Shown here one piece after another: positions 7,820 through 15,549 of a stretch of DNA of 55,453 nt. Under the pieces are notes generated by a model, which searched no databases, was not told the origin of the DNA, and saw nothing but the letters and a program-made list of their open reading frames with translations. Source of the DNA: Clostridia bacterium (lineage in GTDB: Bacteria > Bacillota > Clostridia > Oscillospirales > Acutalibacteraceae); contig JAKSQO010000015.1 of NCBI GenBank assembly GCA_024404095.1, positions 1 through 55,453 on the forward strand, read 5' to 3'. The position numbers and the translations under genes are program-made. Every line of letters begins with the position of its first letter. Within the stretch, counting starts at the first letter, position 1.

Positions 7820-7848
7820 AAAAAAAGCACTGCCCGAAGGCAGTGCTT
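7820..7848 (-). terminator. Strong terminator of the secreted cohesin-like gene
   Basis: Minus-strand perfect stem AAGCACTGCC, loop TTCG, GGCAGTGCTT, followed by seven T. Confidence 0.93.
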
Positions 7849-7864
7849 AAATTCAGTTTAAAAA

Positions 7865-8710
7865 TTAAACGAGCTGATCAAGAAGAGCAACAACTGTACG
7901 GATGTACTCGTGAATAGTCTCAAATACTGTGAGGATACCGTCAACTGTATCCTGGAACCAGTCAACAAGCTTCTGCTTCCATGAAGGCATCGGAGGCTCG
8001 TGATACTCTACCATGTAACCGAATGAATAGAAGATGTCACCGCCGTCAATTGTACCCTCTTCAAGAACTACAGTAGGATCTACACCTTCATTTGCATCCA
8101 TATCGTCAGCTGTGAATGCGCCTTCGAAGATACCGCCGTTACCTTCGAACCAATAACCAACACTGTTAAGTGTGAAGTCATAGCTTGTGAAGTTAACAGA
8201 TACATAAGAATCTTCGCCCTCGAAGTTCTCAGGAATTGTTACATTGATTGTAGCAACCTGAATCTTTGACTGATTAAGAGCAGTTACATCTGCTGCAAAT
8301 GCAACATAACCGATTGAAGGATCGGGATCGTGGAATGTTTCGCCTGCATCGTAATCATCAGATGTCCAACCGAAGTGAGACTCGATGGGATAGAAGTTCT
8401 TGAATGCCTTGATTCCGTCAGCAAATGTAACGCTGTTTACCTTTGCGCCGTCAAAGCCCATAAGATAGAAAGAAAAACCAAGCTCTACAAAGCCTTCTGT
8501 GATGTCTGTTTTTACGTCAGAGATCATATAAACAGGAACGTCATATGTCTTGCCTGCTTCAACGTAAACATTACCTGCTGCAAAATAGATGCAGCCTTCC
8601 TTCTGCTCGGGGATAACAGGAAGATCTTCCTCATAGAAAGCGAAAGAAGCAACGCTGCAAGCTCCGAGAACCATCATGATTGACAGGATGATTGCTAAAA
8701 ACTTTTTCAT
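7865..8710 (-). CDS. Secreted beta-sandwich protein (cohesin-like) with C-terminal amphipathic helix
   Basis: 281 residues. A signal peptide is visible (MKKFLAIILSIMMVLGACSVA). An AC pair there could be read as a weak lipobox, but the following SVASFAF looks like an ordinary signal peptidase I site. Residues about 38-215 form a beta-rich domain whose opening (IYFAAGNVYVEAGKTYDVPV) and following strand (GFVELGFSFYL) resemble cohesin-type sandwiches; that is a weak match from memory. After a Pro-rich hinge (PPMPS) the last about 38 residues form a long amphipathic helix (WKQKLVDWFQDTVDGILTVF onward) that recurs in two other secreted proteins of the window. AAGGAG lies eight bases before the ATG. 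If it is a true cohesin it could receive the dockerins seen at 4131 and 32973. Confidence 0.8.
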   Translation of the reverse strand: MKKFLAIILSIMMVLGACSVASFAFYEEDLPVIPEQKEGCIYFAAGNVYVEAGKTYDVPVYMISDVKTDITEGFVELGFSFYLMGFDGAKVNSVTFADGIKAFKNFYPIESHFGWTSDDYDAGETFHDPDPSIGYVAFAADVTALNQSKIQVATINVTIPENFEGEDSYVSVNFTSYDFTLNSVGYWFEGNGGIFEGAFTADDMDANEGVDPTVVLEEGTIDGGDIFYSFGYMVEYHEPPMPSWKQKLVDWFQDTVDGILTVFETIHEYIRTVVALLDQLV

Positions 8711-8858
8711 ATCAATTTCTCCTTACGAATTTTTGCACTTTCGTGCTGATTTTTACAGCAAAATAACCTTTTTGTAAGGATATTTGCCGTATTTTCTATA
8801 TAATAGCACAGTAATTTTGTATTATAGTTCTATTTTAGAAATATCGCAAAATCTTTTT

Positions 8859-10229
8859 TTATTTACAGACTTTTTGCATAACCTTATTTACAACAGGTCC
8901 CGCGGCTGAAAGTCCCGAACCCGAATTTTCAACTACGCAAACCACAGCATATGGTGTTTCAGGGTTCTGAGAGAAGCCTACAAACCACGAATGTGACTCA
9001 CCGTTATCAATCTGAGCCGTACCTGTTTTGCCGCACATTTTAAGATTCGGAAAAGTTGATTCACCGTAATGGTTAACAACATTTGAGCGCATCATCTTAT
9101 TAACCTTATTGGCAATTGAAGCTTCAATTCTGACGTCATCACTCTGTTCAGCTGTGCCGATTGCGGTTTCAACACCTGTCGGTGAAACAATACTGCGTAT
9201 AAAATACGGCTTAATCGCTGTACCTCCGTTTGCAATAGCGCCCATAAGAGTGAGCATCCGACAGGGATTGACAAGCGTTGTATACTGTCCGATGCCTGCC
9301 CAGCCGAGGTCAACCTCAGCCGCCTTTGAAACATCAAATGTGCTCTTTGTAAGATTTATCTGTCCGATTTTTCCCTTGACGTTGAAGCCAAGCTCCTCGG
9401 CAGTTTTTGTCAGCTTATCTTTACCAAGTTCGATTGCAATTTCGGCAAATGCGCTGTTGCAGGAATTGTTGAGTGCCTCCTCAAAATTCACCTTGCCGTG
9501 AACGCCATTGCAGATAACGTCACCGTCAGCCGCGTGATATTTGCCTGTGCAGTTAAAGGTTCTTGACTGTATATCGGGAATGTTTTCAAGTGCCGAGATT
9601 GCTGTAATAATTTTAAATGTTGAACCCGGTGTGTACTGACCCGAAAGGAATCGGTTCATATAAACACCCTCATATTTGCTGTCCGAATCCATCTTTGCCG
9701 GCTTATTCTCGGGGTCATATGTCGGGGTTGAAACCATGCAGACAATTTCGCCTGTTTTATAATTGTATACTCCGATTGTTCCCTTTCTGCCGTTCATTGC
9801 ATTATATGCAGTCTTGCAGATTTCCGCATCAAGTGTCAGATTGATGTCGTTGCCTTTGTTATACTTTTTAAGATTGTAAACTCCGTTGACAAAATCATAT
9901 CCCGAAAGCTGAGAACTGTAGACATACTGCACACCTGTTGAAATAAATGAAGATTTATCACCGACAGCGTGAAGCGTGGCTTTTCTGATTGCCGAGCTTT
10001 CATTATATATACGTTTTCCGTCCTTACTGTATACAAGTGCAGTTCCGTTTCTGTCATAAATCGCGCCTGCGTTGGTAAGTTGACCGTTTGTATAAATATG
10101 ACGGTTTACCTTTTTGGCTGTCCACTCGTTTCCGTGCATATAAAATGAAGCAAGCATAAACCCGAGACCGACAAGAAAAGCAACAATAAAAACATAAAGA
10201 ACATATGCACGTTTTGTTGTATTATTCAT
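8859..10229 (-). CDS. Penicillin-binding protein, class B transpeptidase (PbpA/FtsI-like)
   Basis: Bitopic membrane protein that cross-links peptidoglycan outside the membrane. One N-terminal transmembrane helix (residues 8-30) is followed by a short dimerisation domain and a transpeptidase domain with all three active-site motifs: STFK (Ser203, Lys206) in PGSTFKIIT, SCN in NNSCNSAF and KTG in CGKTGTAQ. At 456 residues it is a small class B PBP, like PbpA of actinobacteria and the equivalents in Clostridia. Its ATG overlaps the stop of the SEDS gene (ATGA), so the glycosyltransferase and its partner transpeptidase are translationally coupled. It probably forms a SEDS-bPBP complex for elongation, division or spore wall synthesis; which one is not decidable. 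Confidence 0.95.
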   Translation of the reverse strand: MNNTTKRAYVLYVFIVAFLVGLGFMLASFYMHGNEWTAKKVNRHIYTNGQLTNAGAIYDRNGTALVYSKDGKRIYNESSAIRKATLHAVGDKSSFISTGVQYVYSSQLSGYDFVNGVYNLKKYNKGNDINLTLDAEICKTAYNAMNGRKGTIGVYNYKTGEIVCMVSTPTYDPENKPAKMDSDSKYEGVYMNRFLSGQYTPGSTFKIITAISALENIPDIQSRTFNCTGKYHAADGDVICNGVHGKVNFEEALNNSCNSAFAEIAIELGKDKLTKTAEELGFNVKGKIGQINLTKSTFDVSKAAEVDLGWAGIGQYTTLVNPCRMLTLMGAIANGGTAIKPYFIRSIVSPTGVETAIGTAEQSDDVRIEASIANKVNKMMRSNVVNHYGESTFPNLKMCGKTGTAQIDNGESHSWFVGFSQNPETPYAVVCVVENSGSGLSAAGPVVNKVMQKVCK

Positions 10230-11881
10230 CGCGGTGTTCTCCTGTCTGAAGAGGTTGTCCTGCTCTGCGCCTGAGAGCGTCTTGCCGTAGTCGGCTGTGT
10301 GCTTCTTGCCGATGTTGTTTTACGCTGAGCGGTTGCCGCTGTGGTTTTTCGCTGTGTCGGTTTGCTCTGCACAGGAGCTTTTCGCTGTGTTCCTGCTGCG
10401 GAAGTGTTCTGAGCCGTTCCCGCTGCCCGTTTCGGTCTGCTTATCGGAATATCGGCAGGTACATTTTCCGCCTGTTTTGCAGGTCGCTTCGGTGAAGCTT
10501 CCGTCTTCATTTCCGGCGGTATCGGCATCATCGGATTGCTGCTTCTGCGTGTCTGCGGTCTGCCGTTCTGCTGACCGTTTACGTTTCGTCTGCCGATACG
10601 GATATCGGGCGGATAAAGCGGATGGTCGGGCAGGATTGTCTGTGACAGCTTCGGATAAGTTCTGATATCAGCAGACTTGATAAAGGCAATAAGACCCCAT
10701 GAACAAATCATACTTGAACCGCCTCGGCTTATAAACGGCAGGGTTACACCTGTAAGCGGAAGAATATCCGTAACACCGAAGATGTTAAGTCCTGTCTGGA
10801 AAAGAATTAGTCCCGCCGCCGCACAAGCCGCAATCGCATAAAACGCAGAACGTGTTGTACGTGCAACCCTTATGGCATAGAAAAGAATAAAGGCATAGCA
10901 AAGTACAACAAGGATTGCAACAATTATGCCCCATTCCTCACAGAGCATACCGAAAACAAGGTCGGTTGTGGAAGCGAATACCGCCTTGAGCTTACCCTCA
11001 CCGATTCCCAGTCCGAACAGACCGCCGCTTACAGAATATATAAGCACACGGGACTGCTGCATACCGGATTCGTTTATGTGCTCCCATACATGACGGTAGG
11101 TTGAAAAACGTGACGCAACCGTCGGGCGGAAATAAATAATCATTATCGCGCCGAGTGCCGCCGCAACACAGACAAGCGCGATTGTACGCACGTCACCAGA
11201 ACGCATGAAAGCAATTATTATAAATGTAAAGAAGAAAATAAGCGCCGTACCGAAGTCGCGCATAAGGAAAAGCGAACCAACGCAGGTAAAGGAAAATATA
11301 AGATATTTTGTAAGGCTCTTTGAGCTCTGAAGCTTGTCAAGCGAAGCCGCACCGACAAAAATAAATGCAAGCTTGACAATCTCTGACGGCTGAATCGAAA
11401 CGACATCGGCAATTGTTATCCAGTTAAGTGCGCCGTTATTCACCTTGGCAAGAAGCAGGTTAAGCGCAAGAAGTCCCAGCGCAGCCGCCGCAACAGGCAT
11501 ACGCAGCTTCATTACAATATCCGTACGTCTGAGCACGCACAGCATAACTATAAACACCGCTAATCCGAGCACGATTGAAAGCAGCTGTTTAAACGTCATA
11601 GACTCTCCGGGATAAACACTTGCCACAATTGTCAGACTTATACCCGAAAACAGAAAGGCTATAATTTCAAGCTCGAAATTGTTCTGCCCGAAAATATTTG
11701 AAGAAAAAGTGAAGTAAATCCATTCAAGACCGATATAAGCGACAAAAATGATAACAAGATTCATATTGACGCTCTCGCCGTTTTTAAGTATCGCCGCGGT
11801 TGATGTCAGAAGCTGAAAGGCTGTGACAAAAATCATCATCAGACCCCAGTTGAATTTTTTGTTCAGATTATCCTGTGCCAA
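10226..11881 (-). CDS. FtsW/RodA/SpoVE family (SEDS) peptidoglycan glycosyltransferase with long basic tail
   Basis: Polytopic membrane enzyme that polymerises lipid II. About ten hydrophobic segments span residues 10-400. The SEDS signatures are the region GGLFGLGIGEGKLK and, near the end of the membrane part, LPLTGVTLPFISRGGSSM. The start is TTG (11881), with GGAGG nine bases upstream. The last about 130 residues form an unusual cytoplasmic tail rich in Thr, Arg, Gln and Pro (for example QRKTTAATAQRKTTSA), well beyond the usual length of about 380-420. The downstream PBP overlaps by four bases. Whether it serves elongation, septation or sporulation cannot be told. Confidence 0.94.
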   Translation of the reverse strand: MAQDNLNKKFNWGLMMIFVTAFQLLTSTAAILKNGESVNMNLVIIFVAYIGLEWIYFTFSSNIFGQNNFELEIIAFLFSGISLTIVASVYPGESMTFKQLLSIVLGLAVFIVMLCVLRRTDIVMKLRMPVAAAALGLLALNLLLAKVNNGALNWITIADVVSIQPSEIVKLAFIFVGAASLDKLQSSKSLTKYLIFSFTCVGSLFLMRDFGTALIFFFTFIIIAFMRSGDVRTIALVCVAAALGAIMIIYFRPTVASRFSTYRHVWEHINESGMQQSRVLIYSVSGGLFGLGIGEGKLKAVFASTTDLVFGMLCEEWGIIVAILVVLCYAFILFYAIRVARTTRSAFYAIAACAAAGLILFQTGLNIFGVTDILPLTGVTLPFISRGGSSMICSWGLIAFIKSADIRTYPKLSQTILPDHPLYPPDIRIGRRNVNGQQNGRPQTRRSSNPMMPIPPEMKTEASPKRPAKQAENVPADIPISRPKRAAGTAQNTSAAGTQRKAPVQSKPTQRKTTAATAQRKTTSARSTQPTTARRSQAQSRTTSSDRRTPR

Positions 11882-11941
11882 GCCTTCTCTCCTCCTTTTA
11901 TCGGAATTATGTTAGTAAACCTTAATGTATAAATTGTAAAG

Positions 11942-12397
11942 TCAGTGTAAATTTTTCTTGTTGATTATCTTTTCAATTATAAATATAAGCAGAGTGAAAA
12001 CAAGTATGCCTGTCAAAGCGCCGCTGCTGTCGACAAAAACATCAAATATCCTGCACGCTCTTTCGGGTACAAAATACTGATGAATTTCATCGCTGACAGC
12101 ATAAAGCACACTAATAATCAGCGGTGCATAAATTCTGCCCTTGTCAAATGTAAATCTGATTCCGCCCGCCGTAAAAAAACCGAGCGCCGCAAACTCGCAG
12201 AAATGAGCAATTTTCCGAAGAAGATTATGCGAAATAAAATTGCCGATAAAATCAATAATCAGCGAAAGCAGACCTGCGCTGACCTCGGCGGATTCTTCGC
12301 CCGTATCGCACGAAAATTTAAAAATTATAATCGCAACAGCAACGGCAAAAGCCCACGAAACAACCGCAAACGGTTTATTTTTTCCGATAGTCTTCAA
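11942..12397 (-). CDS. VanZ family membrane protein
   Basis: 151 residues with four hydrophobic segments (about 10-28, 70-84, 90-104, 124-146). It carries the VanZ-like signatures RKIAHFCEFAALGF and SDEIHQYFVPERACRIFDV-FVDSSGA. VanZ family proteins affect teicoplanin sensitivity and envelope properties; the biochemical role is not established. The start appears to be TTG (12397), one codon after the upstream TAA, with GGAGG ten bases before it inside the end of the preceding gene, which suggests translational coupling to the peptide-binding lipoprotein gene. The SEDS/PBP pair follows 60 bases downstream. Confidence 0.88.
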   Translation of the reverse strand: MKTIGKNKPFAVVSWAFAVAVAIIIFKFSCDTGEESAEVSAGLLSLIIDFIGNFISHNLLRKIAHFCEFAALGFFTAGGIRFTFDKGRIYAPLIISVLYAVSDEIHQYFVPERACRIFDVFVDSSGALTGILVFTLLIFIIEKIINKKNLH

Positions 12398-14035
12398 TTA
12401 TTTCATGCCTCCGTTCATAAAGACGATTCCCTTGAAGTCGGGAGTCATGAACAAACCTGTCACATCCTCAGCTGTTGCAAGATATTCAGAGTAAGTGTGC
12501 AGAGGGCAGAACACAGCGTCATTTATCAGCATCTGCTCAGCCGCCTTACAGTCGGCAAGTATTTTATCGCCCGCATCCTCGTTAATAATTTGCTCTATGA
12601 GCTTATCGTATGCCTCTGAAGTATAGCCGAAAATATTGGCTCTGCTTTCGGTTGTAAATCCTTTGAGCGTATCAATTGCCGAAGCGGTTGAATCTGAAAT
12701 TGAGCCGACAGCAATCATATAATTTCCGTTCTTTACTGCGCTGCTGAATTTTTCATCAGAAAGCGTCTCAACCTTTGCAACAATTGAGGTGCTGAAAACC
12801 TTCTGCCAGTTCTGAATTGCATTCTGCATCTGCGCTGTGTAATCGGAGGTACAGATAATTTTGATTTCAACTGATGTCTCTTCAAGCTCGGTAAGACCCT
12901 TGAGCCAAAGTGCCTGTGCGGCAGCCTCGTTGTATGCAATGCCCGGAATTTTTCCTGCGGCGGCTCTGTAAGTCTCCTCACCGAAAAGACAGGATTCGGG
13001 AACAATTCCGTTAGCAGGTGATACCGCTTCTTCAGGCTTTTCTATTTTATCAAGCTTTGTAACAGCAACAAGCGCACGGCGAAGGTCTGCATTCTGAAGT
13101 ACCGTATCATTGCAGTTGAAGCAAAGTCCCGAAACCGTATTTTCACATCTGAGATAATTTATGCCCTTGGTGTCGGCAAGCTCGGCACGTGCGGAATCAG
13201 AAACAAAGGCACAGGCATACGACTGCTGTTTCAGCTTGGTAAGCACAGAGCTTTCATCCTTATTGATGTTAAAATAAACCGCATCAACTGTTACCTTGTT
13301 GTCACGCTTATAATTATCGCTCTTACGCATTACAAGCGTATTGTCCTCAACCCATCTTGAAAGATAGTACGGACCGTTGCACAATGTATACTCAACACCA
13401 AGGCCGTATTTGGCATGTGTTTCGTTAAAGAAGGTTTCCTTGCACGGCATTGCGGGAGCAAGAGTAAGAAGGCGGAGAAAATCGGGATTTTTTCTTTCAA
13501 GAGTGATAACAAGAGTTGTATCATCAACCGCCTTTACACCGAGAGATGAGACAGGCATTTCACCGCTGTTGACCTTCATCGCATTCTCAATGCAGAAATA
13601 CTTTTCCGCCTCGTTACATTGTGTTACGGGATTCAGCGCACGTTTTAAACCGAATTCAAAATCATATGCTGTAACCCTGTTGTCAAAGGTTTTCTCAAAA
13701 TCCTCTGTTCCGAAAAGCTTTTTATACGATTTAAGAACCTGCCATTTTGCATCCTTGCGGAGATGGAATGTGTATGTAAATCCGTCGGATGAAATCTCCC
13801 AGCTTTCGGCAACGCCGGGCACAATCTTTTTTTCGCTGTCAAAGCACACAAGTCCCTCAAAGCAGTTTGAAACAATAAGCTTGCCCTCGTCGGTTTCAAC
13901 AATCTGAGGATCAAGGCAAAGAGGATCCTTGCCGAATGACATAACCATTGTAACAGGGTCTTTTTTGCCGCAGGCTGAAAGGCTGAGCATTACAGCGGCA
14001 ATAATCAGTAAAGCTGAAATAATCTTTTTAAACAT
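12398..14035 (-). CDS. Peptide-type ABC transporter substrate-binding lipoprotein (family 5)
   Basis: 545 residues. It starts with a lipoprotein signal (MFKKIISALLIIAAVMLSLS, then AC with Cys at residue 22), so it is anchored outside the membrane. The body matches OppA/DppA-type binding proteins: FGKDPLCLDPQ near the start, then NCFEGLVCF, PGVAESWEIS and the long domain ending with PLHTYSEYLA. GAGG precedes the ATG by seven bases. No permease or ATPase gene is adjacent, so it is an orphan that must share a distant transporter or act in sensing. VanZ follows directly. It is divergently transcribed from rmuC with about 155 bases between. Confidence 0.93.
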   Translation of the reverse strand: MFKKIISALLIIAAVMLSLSACGKKDPVTMVMSFGKDPLCLDPQIVETDEGKLIVSNCFEGLVCFDSEKKIVPGVAESWEISSDGFTYTFHLRKDAKWQVLKSYKKLFGTEDFEKTFDNRVTAYDFEFGLKRALNPVTQCNEAEKYFCIENAMKVNSGEMPVSSLGVKAVDDTTLVITLERKNPDFLRLLTLAPAMPCKETFFNETHAKYGLGVEYTLCNGPYYLSRWVEDNTLVMRKSDNYKRDNKVTVDAVYFNINKDESSVLTKLKQQSYACAFVSDSARAELADTKGINYLRCENTVSGLCFNCNDTVLQNADLRRALVAVTKLDKIEKPEEAVSPANGIVPESCLFGEETYRAAAGKIPGIAYNEAAAQALWLKGLTELEETSVEIKIICTSDYTAQMQNAIQNWQKVFSTSIVAKVETLSDEKFSSAVKNGNYMIAVGSISDSTASAIDTLKGFTTESRANIFGYTSEAYDKLIEQIINEDAGDKILADCKAAEQMLINDAVFCPLHTYSEYLATAEDVTGLFMTPDFKGIVFMNGGMK

Positions 14036-14091
14036 ATTTTTACCTCTTTTGTATCAGAAGATGAATTTCAATAAAAACATTTAATCAGTTT

Positions 14092-14100
14092 ATTATAGCA
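14092..14100 (-). promoter_or_regulatory. Extended -10 promoter of the binding-lipoprotein gene
   Basis: Minus-strand TGCTATAAT (TG-n-TATAAT); no good -35 hexamer at 16-18 bases. Confidence 0.5.
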
Positions 14101-14143
14101 AATACCAACAAAAAAAGCCAGCAATTTTTGAAAAGAAATAATC

Positions 14144-14172
14144 TTGTATGATAAATATTATTTTGATATAAT
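14144..14172 (+). promoter_or_regulatory. Predicted promoter of the rmuC-GH3-phosphoesterase genes
   Basis: TTGTAT (14144-14149), 17-base spacer, TATAAT (14167-14172). Transcription should start near 14179, only about a dozen bases before the first possible ATG of rmuC. Confidence 0.65.
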
Positions 14173-14190
14173 ATATTAAATATTTTTATT

Positions 14191-15534
14191 ATGGATTATT
14201 GTTTGTCTGGAGATGGTTTTTTGCCCAATACGGTTATTTACATATTACTTGTTATTTCAGTCATTCTTCTGCTTCTGACCTTTTATCTGCTGTCAGCCGT
14301 CAAAGCTCTTAAAGCGGATAAAAGCAACAACGAGCTTGAAAAGAAAATATCCGCACTGACAATGTTTTTACAGCAAACCTCAGGCAGTAACGCAGACGAG
14401 TTCGAGCGAAACCGTCGCGAAACAGCTGAAAACCTGCGTGTAATGAGCGACAAGCTCGAGGATATGACAAAGCTCAACTATGAAACGCTGATGAAGCTGA
14501 ATAAAAATATGACCGACTCGCTAAACCTTATCAGAGAAAACAGCTCTCAGCAGTATGAAAAACAGACACGGGTACTCGGTGATGCAATCGGCAAAATGCA
14601 GGAAAGCAACGAAAAGAAGCTTGACCAGATGCGTGAAACTGTTGATGAAAAGCTGACAGCCACACTTGCAACACGTCTTGACGCTTCGTTCAAAACCGTA
14701 TCCGAGCAGCTTGAAAATGTTTATAAATCTCTCGGCGAGATGAAGGAGCTTTCAAGCGGAGTTACAACCAACGTGACCGCGCTCAACAGAGTTCTTACCA
14801 ATGTCAAGGCTCGAGGCACATGGGCGGAGATTCAGCTCGAAGGCATACTTGACCAAACCATCCCTAATATGTATGTCAGAAACTATTCCGCTGTTCCCTC
14901 TTCAAGAGATGTTGTCGAGTTTGCGGTTAAGATTCCGTCAAGTGATGACAAGTCAAAAGTTACATATCTTCCGATTGACTCAAAGTTCCCGATGGAGGAC
15001 TATAAGCGTGTTTGCGAAGCCGCCGACAGCGCAGATGCCGTTGCTCTTGCCGCCGCAAGAAAAGCTCTCGAGGACAGAGTTCTTTCCGAAGCAAAGCTTA
15101 TCAAAAAATACATCAATGTTCCCGATACCACACCGTTTGCAATTATGTATCTTGCAACCGAGGGGCTTTATGCTGAAATCACATCTTCAAATTCGGGCAT
15201 TATTGATAAAATTCAGCGTGAAAACATAATGATTGCAGGACCGACAACAATCATTGCGCTTCTTAACTCGCTTTCCATGGGCTTCAAGGCCGTTGCCATA
15301 AACGAAAAAGCAAACGAGGTACGTCAGCTTCTTGCTGTAACAAAGGTACAATATGAAAAATTCGGTGTTGTGCTTGACAAGGCAAAGAAAAAGATTGACG
15401 AAGCAGGCAAAACACTCTCCGAGGCTCAGGACAGAAACAGAATTATTCAGAAAAAGCTTAAAAATGTTGAAGAAATTGATTCCGCATCGGCCGACGAATT
15501 TCTCGGAATAGCGGAAACAAACGAAATATTATAA
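14191..15534 (+). CDS. rmuC: RmuC family DNA recombination protein
   Basis: RmuC proteins limit inversions and rearrangements and contain a nuclease-like fold; the biochemistry is not settled. The layout is typical: an N-terminal transmembrane helix (about residues 14-36), a long coiled coil (about 40-200, many Lys/Glu/Asn heptads) and the conserved domain with VKARGTWAEIQLEGIL, FAVKIPS and LPIDSKFPMEDY (about 205-400). The ATG at 14191 has no ribosome-binding site and a leader of only about 12 bases. An in-frame TTG at 14221 has GGAG eight bases upstream and keeps the membrane helix, so it may be the true start. The GH3 gene follows 15 bases after the stop. Confidence 0.92.
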   Translation: MDYCLSGDGFLPNTVIYILLVISVILLLLTFYLLSAVKALKADKSNNELEKKISALTMFLQQTSGSNADEFERNRRETAENLRVMSDKLEDMTKLNYETLMKLNKNMTDSLNLIRENSSQQYEKQTRVLGDAIGKMQESNEKKLDQMRETVDEKLTATLATRLDASFKTVSEQLENVYKSLGEMKELSSGVTTNVTALNRVLTNVKARGTWAEIQLEGILDQTIPNMYVRNYSAVPSSRDVVEFAVKIPSSDDKSKVTYLPIDSKFPMEDYKRVCEAADSADAVALAAARKALEDRVLSEAKLIKKYINVPDTTPFAIMYLATEGLYAEITSSNSGIIDKIQRENIMIAGPTTIIALLNSLSMGFKAVAINEKANEVRQLLAVTKVQYEKFGVVLDKAKKKIDEAGKTLSEAQDRNRIIQKKLKNVEEIDSASADEFLGIAETNEIL

Positions 15535-15549
15535 AAAAGGGTGATAATC

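Noticed and set aside
8720..8858. Possible riboswitch or attenuator in the leader of the secreted cohesin-like gene
   Set aside because: Only a small GCAC/GTGC hairpin and A+T-rich sequence; no known riboswitch core.
10297..10665. 122-codon plus-strand open frame
   Set aside because: Mirror of the low-complexity SEDS tail; no start signal.
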